Assembly (NCBI GenBank): GCA_016710935.1
Contig: JADJTY010000009.1
Coordinates: 248,001 to 312,000 of the forward strand
Direction: 5' to 3'
Source: Chitinophagaceae bacterium
Lineage (GTDB): Bacteria > Bacteroidota > Bacteroidia > Chitinophagales > Chitinophagaceae
Length of the DNA: 64,000 bases
The stretch's first letter is position 1, and every line of letters starts with the position of its first letter. The notes below the pieces were generated by a model that was not told the origin of the DNA, did not search any database, and was given only the letters and a program-made list of their open reading frames with translations. The translations under genes were made by a program, and so were the position numbers. This document shows positions 9,079 through 17,572 of this stretch, piece after piece.

Positions 9079-9669
9079 ATGAAAAAAGCAGATGTACTTC
9101 AATTAACAATAGTACTTATTGGTATTGTGTTTGGGTTTGTTGCTGTACAATATTTACTATCGTCGCTTTATGGAGTTTTTATAATGCTTTTTTCAGACGG
9201 CATGGGCTCAGATGGCTATTTCCCTGGTGCCATAAGTATTTTTGCGCTTGTAGGATTACAAGCACTTTGCTGCTGGCTATTGATCACAAAATCGGGTAAA
9301 TTAGCTGCATGGTTTTATCGAAACTCAGAACTTGGTAACGGGTTTAAAATAGTAAGTAAACCAAATGAGTTGCTACATGTTCTTCTTGTTGCTATTGGTA
9401 TTTACCTGTTACTTTCAAATCTTACACCCCTACTCACAACCGTTTTTGATTTCTTTAAAGAACGTGGTTCACGTGGCATACCTGACCTGAATGAAGATCA
9501 AAGACCAGTGCAATGGGCAAGATTGATACTAAATCTTGTATTGCCATTTATTTTATTAATGTTTGCAAAGCCAATAGCAGATTATTTTGCAAAAAATATC
9601 AGTGAAGAACCTGTAAGCATTGAAGAGTCATTTGATGGAAATGAGATATCAGAAACAAACAAAGATTAA
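9079..9669 (+). CDS. Hypothetical membrane protein
   Basis: I do not recognise this family. The 196 residues contain about four hydrophobic segments (near 8-36, 48-68, 92-115 and 145-162) and an acidic cytoplasmic tail rich in Glu and Asn. The stop codon overlaps the ATG of the thioesterase gene as TAATG, which implies translational coupling, and DoxX lies 20 bases upstream. Confidence 0.7.
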   Translation: MKKADVLQLTIVLIGIVFGFVAVQYLLSSLYGVFIMLFSDGMGSDGYFPGAISIFALVGLQALCCWLLITKSGKLAAWFYRNSELGNGFKIVSKPNELLHVLLVAIGIYLLLSNLTPLLTTVFDFFKERGSRGIPDLNEDQRPVQWARLILNLVLPFILLMFAKPIADYFAKNISEEPVSIEESFDGNEISETNKD

Positions 9670-10085
9670 TGTTCATCACCGAAACACAAATACGCATCCA
9701 TTATGCACTCACCGACCAGATGGGTGTGGTGTATTATGGCCACTATGCACAGTTTTATGAAATTGGCCGTACCGAAGCCATCAGGCAGATCGGTTATACC
9801 TATAAAGAAATAGAAGCACTGGGTATCATCATGCCCGTAGTTGAAATTCACAGCCGGTTTTTACGCCCTGCAAAATATGATGACCTGATCACCGTAAAAA
9901 CCACGCTCAGGGAAATGCCCACACATTTTAAAATTGTTTTTCATGCCGAAATTTTTAATGAGCAGGATGAATTGCTGAATACCGGCGAGGTTTCTTTGTT
10001 TTTTGTTGATGCAAAAACGATGAAGCGCTGCGATATGCCGGAGGTGTTGAGGGAGAAACTTGCCGGATACTTTGTTAATGGATAA
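9669..10085 (+). CDS. Acyl-CoA thioesterase, YbgC/4-hydroxybenzoyl-CoA type
   Basis: A 138-residue single hotdog-fold protein. The N-terminal segment RIHYALTDQMGVVYYGHYAQFYEIGRTE carries the family pattern with a Tyr-Ala-Leu-Thr-Asp-Gln version of the usual RYxETDxMG and the catalytic-region Asp before MGVVYYGHY. Such enzymes hydrolyse acyl-CoA thioesters in the cytoplasm. Start and upstream stop share one base. No regulatory signal is visible. Confidence 0.85.
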   Translation: MFITETQIRIHYALTDQMGVVYYGHYAQFYEIGRTEAIRQIGYTYKEIEALGIIMPVVEIHSRFLRPAKYDDLITVKTTLREMPTHFKIVFHAEIFNEQDELLNTGEVSLFFVDAKTMKRCDMPEVLREKLAGYFVNG

Positions 10086-10094
10086 TTTAAAAAT

Positions 10095-10115
10095 GCCTGC
10101 CTGTCGGCAGACAGG
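10095..10115. repeat. Small CCTGCCTG-type palindromic repeat
   Basis: GCCTGCCTGTCGGCAGACAGG lies just after the thioesterase stop. Related G+C-rich palindromes built on CCTGCC/GGCAGG occur near 52,538 and 63,271. Confidence 0.45.
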
Positions 10116-10191
10116 GATAATTGATAATTCTTCAAATACATTGCAACCTGCTGAAATTTCTGAAAGCCGACATTTTAAAATTATTCATTAC

Positions 10192-10638
10192 TTAAGCCCT
10201 GTTATTATCAGTCCTCCAGTTCTTTATTGCCATCTTGATTTGTTTTGAGTTTAAATTCTCATCAACCGCCTGTTTTGCCAGGTTAACAAATTCATCATCA
10301 CCTGCAAAACGCAAAGCAATGATTTGCCCCATGCGTAAACGGCTGTCTAATGCCTTACCGGTTGCAATAAAATGCCTCAGGTTTTCTTCTGCCCGTATAG
10401 CTCTGTCCTGCGCCTTTAATGCAAATGAACGGGCAAAGAACCATACCAGCGTTAATACCAAACTCATCAGGCAAATAAGCGATGCACTGTAAAGTCCCCC
10501 GCCATTTTTAGAACAACTACTGCAGTTTTCAAATAAATTAATGCAGCTACCCACTATTAATGCAACCAATGCGGTGGAAGTAACAAAATGATATAGGGGA
10601 ACATAACGTGAATGGTTTTTAAAATTCTGCTCTGCCAT
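10192..10638 (-). CDS. DUF6526 family membrane protein
   Basis: The 148-residue protein begins AEQNFKNHSRYVPLYHFVTS, the hallmark of the Bacteroidota DUF6526 family. Two transmembrane helices (about 17-36 and 48-68) are followed by a charged cytoplasmic tail. Function unknown. It ends 108 bases after the convergent thioesterase gene and lies about 35 bases downstream of the peptidase gene on the same strand. Confidence 0.75.
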   Translation of the reverse strand: MAEQNFKNHSRYVPLYHFVTSTALVALIVGSCINLFENCSSCSKNGGGLYSASLICLMSLVLTLVWFFARSFALKAQDRAIRAEENLRHFIATGKALDSRLRMGQIIALRFAGDDEFVNLAKQAVDENLNSKQIKMAIKNWRTDNNRA

Positions 10639-10673
10639 ATAAAATAGTTTTGGTAAAGGTTTGAAAAGTTAAG

Positions 10674-12094
10674 TTACTTTAAAATATCCAGCAGTTTCCA
10701 CATTTTTTCACGTACAGCTCCTGGGTTGCCATTATAATTATTGATAATAAAAGAGAAAGTATATTCAGTTCCTGACTTTGATATTACATAACCGGTATAA
10801 CTTCTTACACCGCCTATATAACCCGACTTCATTTTTATGCCGTTCTGCTCAGGCAGTGCATTGTAAAAAGACGGATACCAGCTTTGCTTTTTTGCATATT
10901 GCATTACAGTTACCAGGGCATTGGTTGTAACCCGGTTTGCAGGAGATAGCCCGCTGCCGTCAATAATATTTAATGCGGATTTTTCTATTCCATTTTTGCT
11001 CCAGAAATTTTTGATGATCGCAATTGATGAATCATACATATAATCTGTGTTCATAAAAGGATAATGTTTCCTGGATATTGCTTTTAAGAAAGCTTCTCCA
11101 TATAAATTTATACTCTTTTGCAAAAACCAATAGTTAATACTATCAAGTGGGGGAGACATTAAAGAATCAATAAAAGCGGTAGCCTTATACACTGATTTAT
11201 TTGAGAGTACATGCTCGGTATAAGCATAACTTTCAGGTCGGATAGAAACTCCGGTTTTTCTTAAATATTCAACAAAGTCATCTTTAAATATTTTAGAAGG
11301 GTTTACCATACTTCCGCTTATTTTAAAGCTACCTTTTTGTAATTGAATTGTTCCTTTTGTAAGTATAAGATTTGAAAATGGTGATGAATAAATAATAGAA
11401 TTATCGCCACTCCCCTTTGCACCGGTAGTTATACTATTCCGCAAATTAATGTCAGCCATCTTGGGGCTGGTTGATACTACAGTTGTCGGCCAACCTTCCT
11501 TTTCACCTGGCTGTAAGTAAAGGTCGTACTGGTTTTCATGCCAGTTAAATCCAAAACAAGGTGCTCCGTAATAATTACCTATATCCTGCCAGATCCATCC
11601 TTCAGGCATTGGCAACAATCCATAATACAGGTCATCCACATACAGGTTTCTTTCAAAACGGATCAATTTGTTCTTTTGCAGGATGGCAGCAATTTTAGAA
11701 AAAATAATCGTGTCAATTGTATTTTTCCATCGCCAACTGCCAAGAGTAGGATCTCCACGGCCAATAATAAATAAAGAGCCTGCATCAAAATTATTATCCC
11801 CCTGCGGATCAGTGCCTATATATGTTTTATAGCGAAAATCTTTACCCAACATTTCAAATGCACTTGCACTTGTAACCACTTTTAAACAACTGGCCGGAGC
11901 CAAACCCAGCTGCGAGTTTTTATCAAATATAACTTTGCCGGTTTTTGTATCCACCACATACAGGCTAAAAATGGCATGCTTCAACTGAGTATCTGCTTCT
12001 AATTTTTTACCGCATCTGCCAGTTTTACTTCAATCTTTTGCGAAAAAACAAAACCCGAAATAAAACATAAGACCGCTACTGCAAATAATTTCAT
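10674..12094 (-). pseudogene. dacB: D-alanyl-D-alanine carboxypeptidase/endopeptidase (PBP4, S13), frameshifted
   Basis: PBP4-type peptidases trim or cleave peptidoglycan cross-links in the periplasm. The SxxK motif (SCLK, within LAPASCLKVVTSASAFEMLG), the DGSGLSPANRV motif and a KSG box (MKSGYIGGVRSYTGYV, Ser for the usual Thr) are all present. The true start is ATG 12094, giving signal peptide MKLFAVAVLCFISGFVFSQ. That frame hits a TAG at 11999-12001 just after a run of six T (12003-12008, A on the coding strand). One more base restores VKKLEADTQLKHAIFSLYVVD and joins the downstream frame, which alone would start at 11984 without a signal peptide. A sequencing error is likely. Confidence 0.8.
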
Positions 12095-12114
12095 CGTCAA
12101 ATAATTTTATTTAT

Positions 12115-12122
12115 CAAAACTA
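12115..12122 (-). promoter_or_regulatory. -7 box for dacB
   Basis: On the minus strand TAGTTTTG matches TAnnTTTG and lies 20 bases upstream of the dacB ATG at 12094. It is back to back with the box for the divergent Uma2 gene. No clear -33 element is seen. Confidence 0.4.
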
Positions 12123-12129
12123 AAAGATT

Positions 12130-12137
12130 TAAATTTG
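12130..12137 (+). promoter_or_regulatory. -7 box for uma2, nearly leaderless
   Basis: TAAATTTG is an exact consensus match ending four bases before the ATG at 12142, so the transcript would start at or beside the start codon. Confidence 0.4.
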
Positions 12138-12141
12138 GTAT

Positions 12142-12732
12142 ATGAAAAATATTGTGGATGACCCGGCTGTTAAATATAATTATGTTTCTCAGGAAGTATA
12201 TCTGGAAACAGAACGGGAAGCTTTGGAAAAACATGAATACTACCAGGGCGAAATTTTTGCAATGAGCGGAGCATCTGCAAGGCATAACAGGATATTTACA
12301 AATTTATTTATTGATATTGGTATTAAATTAAAAGGAAAAGGTTGTCTTCCCTATGGCAGCGATTTAAGAATACATATACCTAAAAATACACTTTACACTT
12401 ATCCTGACATTTCTATTATCTGTGGAGAAATGGAATTTACCGATGATAAATTAGATACTGTTACCAATCCTTCTGTTATTATAGAATTACTGTCTAACTC
12501 AACCCGCAACTACGACAAAGGAGAAAAATTCACTTTGTACAGAGATATAACTTCTCTGCAGGAATATATTTTAATTGATACAGAAAAGATACATGTTGAA
12601 AAACATATCCGAAATGCTGATAACAGCTGGCAGCTTACCGACTTCAAATCCATAGAAAATTCCTTCACAATCTCAACCATTCAGCTCAGTTTTTTGTTAG
12701 AAGATATTTATGAGGGCATATCTTTTGAATAA
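12142..12732 (+). CDS. Uma2 family endonuclease-like protein
   Basis: 196 residues of the Uma2 (DUF820) family with a PD-(D/E)XK restriction-endonuclease-like fold. Visible motifs are the N-terminal ALEKHEYYQGEIFAMSGAS, the YPDISIICGE strand with the acidic residue, VIIELLSNSTRNYDKGEKF, and SLQEYILID. Members are abundant in cyanobacteria and Bacteroidota and their biological targets are unknown. The gene is divergent from dacB. A second, frameshifted member occurs at 53.75 kb. Confidence 0.82.
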   Translation: MKNIVDDPAVKYNYVSQEVYLETEREALEKHEYYQGEIFAMSGASARHNRIFTNLFIDIGIKLKGKGCLPYGSDLRIHIPKNTLYTYPDISIICGEMEFTDDKLDTVTNPSVIIELLSNSTRNYDKGEKFTLYRDITSLQEYILIDTEKIHVEKHIRNADNSWQLTDFKSIENSFTISTIQLSFLLEDIYEGISFE

Positions 12733-12771
12733 ACTGAATCTGTACATTTTAAATACCCTACACTCTTATAC

Positions 12772-14040
12772 ATGACACAGGCTTCCATCATCACCATTGG
12801 CGACGAACTTTTAATAGGACAGGTAATAGACACCAACAGTGCCTGGATGGCGCAGGAACTGAACAAATCAGGCATTCGGGTGGTACGTCGTGTTGCTGTT
12901 GGTGATGTGTGGGATGAAATATGGACCGCATTGGATGAAGAACAGAAATATGCCGATATTATTTTAATAACCGGCGGACTTGGTCCAACAGCCGATGATA
13001 TTACGAAACCGTTGCTCTGTAAATATTTTGGCGGTACATTAATTGTTGATGAAGGAGCCAAACAAAATGTGCTCGACATCTTTACCAGACTTAACCGACC
13101 CATTATTGACCGCAATTTAAAACAGGCAGAAGTACCGGATGTTTGTACCGTGCTGCAAAATAAAAGAGGGACTGCACCAGGCATGCTTTTCAATAAGCCT
13201 CACCCATCCTCTCTTTCAGGAGAGGGGAAGGTATTTGTTAGCCTGCCTGGTGTACCACACGAAATGAAAGGGTTGATGACGGATGACGTGATACCTGCGC
13301 TGGTAAAGCAATTTAAATTTCCGGCCATCATACACAAAACATTATTAACTGCCGGTGTTGGCGAAAGTTTTTTGGCGGAACTGATAAAAGATTTTGAAGA
13401 AACATTGCCTGCTCATATAAAACTGGCCTACCTGCCCAATTACGGTATGGTGCGGTTACGCTTAACAGCCACAGGTTTTAATGCGGCTGAAACTGAAACA
13501 GCAATCAGCCTGTTATTTGAAAACCTCAAATCACTTGTTGCCGATTACCTGGTAACAGATAAAGACGAACCCATGGAAAATGTGGTTGGCAAATTGCTGC
13601 TGGCATCAGGCAAAACCATGTGTACTGCCGAAAGTTGTACCGGTGGTTATATTGCACACCTGCTTACCTCTATTGTTGGCTCATCAAAATTTTATAATGG
13701 CAGCGTGGTAAGTTACTCTTACGAGGCCAAGAAAGATTTGCTACAGGTTGATAAAAATATACTACTAACCAAAGGCGCTGTAAGTGAAGAAGTGGTGCTG
13801 CAAATGGCCCATGGTGCATTAAAACATCTTAAGTCTGATTATGTAATTGCCGTATCGGGTATTATGGGGCCCGATGGCGGCACCACCGATAAACCTGCCG
13901 GTACTGTTTGGATAGCGGTAGGTAATAAAGAAAACCTGCAGGCTCAAAAACTCTATTTTCGCTTCGACAGGACCAGGAATATTCAGTTAACTGCTACCAA
14001 TGCATTGAATTTGCTGCGAAAATTCATATTATCCGCTTAG
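12772..14040 (+). CDS. cinA: CinA: nucleotide pyrophosphatase-like domain plus NMN deamidase
   Basis: The 422-residue protein has the N-terminal MoaB-like domain (IITIGDELLIGQVIDTNS, ITGGLGPTADDITK) and the C-terminal PncC-type nicotinamide mononucleotide deamidase domain (TAESCTGGYIAHLLTSIVGSS, VSGIMGPDGGTTDKPAGTVW). It is expected to act in pyridine-nucleotide salvage. Residues 143-152 (PHPSSLSGEG), between GTAPGMLF and KVFVSLPG, are encoded by a 30-base copy of the dispersed repeat found at 3581-3613; homologues normally run almost directly from one block to the other. The insertion keeps the frame, so the protein may still work. Confidence 0.9.
   Translation: MTQASIITIGDELLIGQVIDTNSAWMAQELNKSGIRVVRRVAVGDVWDEIWTALDEEQKYADIILITGGLGPTADDITKPLLCKYFGGTLIVDEGAKQNVLDIFTRLNRPIIDRNLKQAEVPDVCTVLQNKRGTAPGMLFNKPHPSSLSGEGKVFVSLPGVPHEMKGLMTDDVIPALVKQFKFPAIIHKTLLTAGVGESFLAELIKDFEETLPAHIKLAYLPNYGMVRLRLTATGFNAAETETAISLLFENLKSLVADYLVTDKDEPMENVVGKLLLASGKTMCTAESCTGGYIAHLLTSIVGSSKFYNGSVVSYSYEAKKDLLQVDKNILLTKGAVSEEVVLQMAHGALKHLKSDYVIAVSGIMGPDGGTTDKPAGTVWIAVGNKENLQAQKLYFRFDRTRNIQLTATNALNLLRKFILSA
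13198..13227. repeat. Dispersed palindromic repeat inserted in cinA
   Basis: CCTCACCCATCCTCTCTTTC followed by AGGAGAGGGG matches the reverse complement of the intergenic copy at 3581-3613 (CCTCACC..CCCTCTCC..GGAGAGGG). Its length of 30 bases keeps the reading frame. Confidence 0.65.
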
Positions 14041-14120
14041 CGGCCTGGCCACTATAAAAAGAGCAGGTATTGCCGCCGGCTTTTCTTAGCGGCCTTACAA
14101 CTACTTAAATCGGAAATAAT

Positions 14121-14128
14121 TACCTTTG
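14121..14128 (+). promoter_or_regulatory. -7 box upstream of the E2 gene
   Basis: TACCTTTG is an exact TAnnTTTG match 32 bases upstream of the E2 ATG. No -33 element is clear. Confidence 0.4.
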
Positions 14129-14160
14129 AGTACGATTGCAAACAAATTTCAAACAAGTAT

Positions 14161-15513
14161 ATGAGTTTAGTTGATTTAGTAATGCCAAAGCTGGGAGAAA
14201 GTATCATGGAAGCCACCATTTTAAAATGGCATAAAAAACCGGGTGATTCCATTAAGCAGGACGAAACTGTTTTGGATATTGCTACCGATAAAGTAGATAG
14301 CGAAGTACCCTCAACAGCAGAAGGCGTAATGGAAGAAGTTTTATTTAAAGAGAATGATGTGGTGCCCATTGGTACCGTGATTGCCAAAATAAGGGTGGGT
14401 GCCAATGCAGCTGTCTCAAACACCCAGCCTGCACCTGTACAAAAACAGGAAGAATATGAAGAAGCAAAAGTGGTAGAAGAAATTCCATACCAGCCAATAG
14501 GCAATACGCAACAGGCAACAGGCAATAATGAAAACAAAATCAGGTTCTACTCTCCGCTTGTATTGAACATTGCCCAGCAGGAAGGTATTGGAATGGCTGA
14601 GCTTGAAAATATCCCAGGCACTGGCCAGGATGGAAGAGTAAGCAAGAAAGATATTTTAGCATATGTAGCTGACAAAGCCACAAGCCATAAGCCACAAGGG
14701 ACAAGCCAGCAGGTGCAGGAAGTTTCTGTTATAGCAACCTCCAACGAACAACGAACAACAAACAACGAACAACCTGTATACCAACCACCAACTGTATACA
14801 CCGGCAACGTAGAAGTAATTGAAATGGACCGCATGCGTAAACTAATTGCCAAACACATGACAGACAGCAAGCACACATCGGCCCATGTTACCAGCTTTGC
14901 CGAATGTGATGTTACCGGTTTGGTAATGTGGCGGGAAAAAGTAAAAAAAGATTTTGAAAAAAGAGAAGGCGAAAAGATCACGTACACGCCGCTGTTTATT
15001 GAAGCCATTGTAAAGAGCATAAAAAAATACCCGATGCTGAGCAGCAGTGTTGATGGGGATAAAATAATTATTAAAAAAGACCTCAACATTGGTATGGCCA
15101 CAGCCCTGCCAAGCGGCAACTTAATTGTGCCGGTAATAAAAAATGCAGACCAGCTTAATTTAACCGGCCTTACCAAACAGGTGAACGGCCTGGCCAATGC
15201 AGCCCGTACAGGTAAACTGAAACCAGATGATACCACGGGTGGTACTTTCACTTTAACCAACGTAGGAACTTTCGGCAGCATTATGGGTACACCCATCATC
15301 AACCAGCCGCAGGTGGCTATTATGGCTGTGGGCGCCATTAAAAAACGCCCCATGGTTATAGAAACCCCGCAGGGCGACAGCATTGCCATTCGCCACATGA
15401 TGTACATCTCTCTTAGTTACGACCACCGCATTATTGATGGTGCGCTTGGCTCTACTTTCTTAAATGCAGTGAGTAAGGAGCTGGAGAATTTTGATGTGAA
15501 CAGAACTATTTAG
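14161..15513 (+). CDS. Dihydrolipoamide acyltransferase, 2-oxoacid dehydrogenase E2
   Basis: 450 residues with three domains. A lipoyl domain (1-75) carries the swinging-arm lysine K44 in ATDKVDSEVPS. A peripheral E3-binding domain (about 130-170) contains GIGMAELENIPGTGQDGRVSK. The catalytic CAT domain (about 220-450) has the active site DHRIIDG (His 422). E2 transfers acyl groups to CoA in pyruvate, 2-oxoglutarate or branched-chain complexes; which one cannot be decided because E1 and E3 are not in the window. The linkers before and after the E3-binding domain are Gln/Asn-rich and encoded by short word repeats (14493-14527, 14673-14710, 14742-14775). Confidence 0.88.
   Translation: MSLVDLVMPKLGESIMEATILKWHKKPGDSIKQDETVLDIATDKVDSEVPSTAEGVMEEVLFKENDVVPIGTVIAKIRVGANAAVSNTQPAPVQKQEEYEEAKVVEEIPYQPIGNTQQATGNNENKIRFYSPLVLNIAQQEGIGMAELENIPGTGQDGRVSKKDILAYVADKATSHKPQGTSQQVQEVSVIATSNEQRTTNNEQPVYQPPTVYTGNVEVIEMDRMRKLIAKHMTDSKHTSAHVTSFAECDVTGLVMWREKVKKDFEKREGEKITYTPLFIEAIVKSIKKYPMLSSSVDGDKIIIKKDLNIGMATALPSGNLIVPVIKNADQLNLTGLTKQVNGLANAARTGKLKPDDTTGGTFTLTNVGTFGSIMGTPIINQPQVAIMAVGAIKKRPMVIETPQGDSIAIRHMMYISLSYDHRIIDGALGSTFLNAVSKELENFDVNRTI
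14493..14775. repeat. Word repeats encoding the E2 linkers
   Basis: Three word families appear within the coding frame: CAATAGGCAATACGCAACAGG-like (14493-14527), ACAAGCCATAAGCCACAAGG-like (14673-14710) and AACGAACAACGAACAACAAA-like (14742-14775). They translate to flexible linker (IGNTQQATGNN, SNEQRTTNNEQ) and look like the intergenic repeats at 17.4 and 19.1 kb. Confidence 0.5.
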
Positions 15514-15731
15514 GGAAATAGGAATGTGTAATCAGGAATTGAGATTTAGAATACCTGCTTTATATTTTCATGGGAGCATCGTTGCGAATTTGTTCTGTTC
15601 TTTTTTTATTTGTGAAAATGAAAGAAGAATCAATCCTTCATCAGCATACCATCAGGGAGCTTTAATTAAAGCGTAGATAAATTTTGTAAGCCTCAACATT
15701 GATAATAATTTCCTGGAGGGGGAAATCCGTT

Positions 15732-16667
15732 TTAATCAGCACCAGTTTGCGTTCCCGAAAAACCGGAACGGGCTATCTGCCTTTCCACCACCTCAAGCAC
15801 TTTCTCAAAATCCGGCTCACACCAAATCACTTCTTCATCTTTTTTAAACCAGGTCATTTGTCGCTTGGCATATTGGCGTGTGTTTATTTTTATTATTTCT
15901 ACCGCATCTTCCAGCAAAAGATCGCCGGCGTAGTAACCAAATAACTCCCGGTAGCCTACGGTTTGCAGTGCATTTAATTTTTTAAAAGGGAGCAGTTTTT
16001 TTACTTCATCCGCCAGGCCTGCTTTCATCATAGCATCTACCCTGCTGTTTATATTTTTATGCAATTGCTCTTTGGGTATTTCCAGGCCTATTTTAATGAT
16101 ATTAAAATCACGTGGCTTTTTTTGCTGGGTACGAAATTCGATGATAGATTTTCCTGTAGAGAGTTTTACTTCCAGTGCCCTTAGCAACCGGTGTGGGTTT
16201 TTTATTTCGCCCTGTGCATAATACAGCGGGTCATTTTTCTCCACTTCGTTTTGCAGCCATTCCAGTCCCTCCCACTCAAACTCAGCATTTATTTTTTTGC
16301 GTATTTTTTCATCCACAACCGGTACTTCATCAATGCCCTGGCAAAATGTTTTTACATACAGGCCGGTGCCACCAACTACTACTGCCACATCATGCTCCTT
16401 AAAAATATCTGTTGCTTTGTTCAGTGCATATTGTTCGTACATGCCGGTATTCATGTCATCCTGTATGGAGTGTGAACTTATGAAATGGTGTTTTACCTGC
16501 GCCAGTTCATCTGCCGAAGGTTTGGCAACGCCAATATTCAGTTCTTTAAAACACTGGCGGCTATCGGCCGATATAATTTCTGTTTTAAAATGAAGCGCTG
16601 TTTGTACAGCCAGGGAAGTTTTGCCAACTGCAGTTGGGCCAACGATAACGATGCAGGTTTTGTTCAT
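15732..16667 (-). CDS. miaA: tRNA dimethylallyltransferase MiaA
   Basis: The 311-residue enzyme transfers a dimethylallyl group to A37 of tRNAs reading UNN codons. Visible are the P-loop GPTAVGKTSLA (residues 10-20), the ISADSRQCFKELNIGVAKP motif and VVVGGTGLYVKTF. The C-terminal KRQMTWFKKDEEVIWCEP is typical. The last 13 residues (ARSGFSGTQTGAD) lie past the normal end and are encoded by an inverted repeat, GTTCC..GGAAC near 15,750-15,768, so the tail may be repeat-derived. A 218-base gap without recognisable features separates it from the convergent E2 gene. Confidence 0.92.
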   Translation of the reverse strand: MNKTCIVIVGPTAVGKTSLAVQTALHFKTEIISADSRQCFKELNIGVAKPSADELAQVKHHFISSHSIQDDMNTGMYEQYALNKATDIFKEHDVAVVVGGTGLYVKTFCQGIDEVPVVDEKIRKKINAEFEWEGLEWLQNEVEKNDPLYYAQGEIKNPHRLLRALEVKLSTGKSIIEFRTQQKKPRDFNIIKIGLEIPKEQLHKNINSRVDAMMKAGLADEVKKLLPFKKLNALQTVGYRELFGYYAGDLLLEDAVEIIKINTRQYAKRQMTWFKKDEEVIWCEPDFEKVLEVVERQIARSGFSGTQTGAD

Positions 16668-16699
16668 AAGAGCGATTGAGTTTGTAGAGAACTCTTTTT

Positions 16700-16757
16700 A
16701 TTAGTTCGGAGTCGGGAGTCAGGAGTCGGGAGTGTGCTTACTGATGACTAAATACTC
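16700..16757. repeat. Word repeats GGAGTCGGGAGTCAGGAGTC
   Basis: Degenerate tandem words of the G+A-rich family (CGGAGTCGGGAGTCAGGAGTC) followed by TGATGACTAAATACTCACGAC fill the gap between two minus-strand genes. The same family recurs at 28.7, 40.4, 46.0 and 51.3 kb. Confidence 0.5.
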
Positions 16758-16772
16758 ACGACTTACGAGATA

Positions 16773-17351
16773 CTAAAATCCATCATTTGCCTCATCTGCT
16801 GAAGATTCTTCTTCACCTTCTGCCTCCAGGCTTTCTCCATCTTCATCCTGTTCGCTAAATCCATCTGCTAAAGCATCAGGGCGCAGATCATATTTTTCTT
16901 CCATTTCAGCAAGACGGCTGTCAACCAAACCCTTGGTACCGTATTGCGAAGGTGCAATACCTTCGGTGCGTATACAACAGGGATAAACCAGTTTACTGTT
17001 TTCTGTTTTATCAACGGTTATCAGTTCTACCATAAAATGCCAGAACTTATTAAAGTCGTATTCGTAGATAAATTTCTGGTTGGGATTGGTGATCTCGGAG
17101 CCAATAAGCGTATCGGCCATAATAAATGGCTCGGCCTTGTAATCCTTATCATATTTCTCCAGTGAAATTTCCCTGCCACGCAACCAGTTATCGTTACTGC
17201 GGTAAAAAGTTGCCTTGTGCATGGAGTCAAACTCGAAGCTTTTTAAAATAGCACTGTGCAGATCTAAAAAACTCTGGGTATGCTTTATTGCAACATCCCT
17301 GTACACACTGTCATCATCTTCCCAATAAATTCTGAAACGTAAGATAGCCAT
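16773..17351 (-). CDS. Plasmid pRiA4b ORF-3-like protein
   Basis: 192 residues. The N-terminal half follows the PRiA4_ORF3 family pattern: LRFRIYWEDDDSVYRDVAIKH, FLDLHSAILKSFEFD, and WHFMVELI further on. It ends in an acidic tail (EEKYDLRPDALADGF, then a Glu/Asp-rich stretch). The family is widespread on plasmids and chromosomes with no assigned function. It stands alone on the minus strand, flanked by word repeats on both sides. Confidence 0.72.
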   Translation of the reverse strand: MAILRFRIYWEDDDSVYRDVAIKHTQSFLDLHSAILKSFEFDSMHKATFYRSNDNWLRGREISLEKYDKDYKAEPFIMADTLIGSEITNPNQKFIYEYDFNKFWHFMVELITVDKTENSKLVYPCCIRTEGIAPSQYGTKGLVDSRLAEMEEKYDLRPDALADGFSEQDEDGESLEAEGEEESSADEANDGF

Positions 17352-17396
17352 GGAGTAAAATTAAGAATTAAAACTTAAAAAACGGTTACGCTTAAA

Positions 17397-17572
17397 GTCA
17401 TTTGTCATTAAGTAATTGGAATAACCCCTCTATTTATAATTCGCTTTAAATAATCTTACAGCAAAATGACTAATGACTTATTGACTAATGACCACTGACT
17501 AAAGACTAATGACTATTGACTTTGCCTATTGCCCATTGACTATTGACTATTGACTACTGACTACTGACCAAT
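17397..17572. repeat. Degenerate GACTAATGAC / GACTATTGAC tandem word array
   Basis: The gap is filled with imperfect 7-10-base words: AGTCATTTGTCATTAAGTAA, GACTAATGACTTATTGACTA, GACTATTGACTATTGACTAC and so on. The array supplies the last codons and the TAG stop of the CCA-adding enzyme gene on the minus strand. No regular period or spacer is present. Confidence 0.6.

Noticed and set aside
8611..9102. 163-codon minus-strand frame opposite doxX
   Set aside because: It is a shadow of a clear DoxX gene with no family match of its own.
14547..15407. 286-codon minus-strand frame opposite the E2 gene
   Set aside because: It lies entirely opposite well-supported catalytic domain codons; composition is that of an antisense shadow.
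17397..17572. Word array as a minisatellite or CRISPR
   Set aside because: No constant period, word length or spacer; words drift from one to the next.
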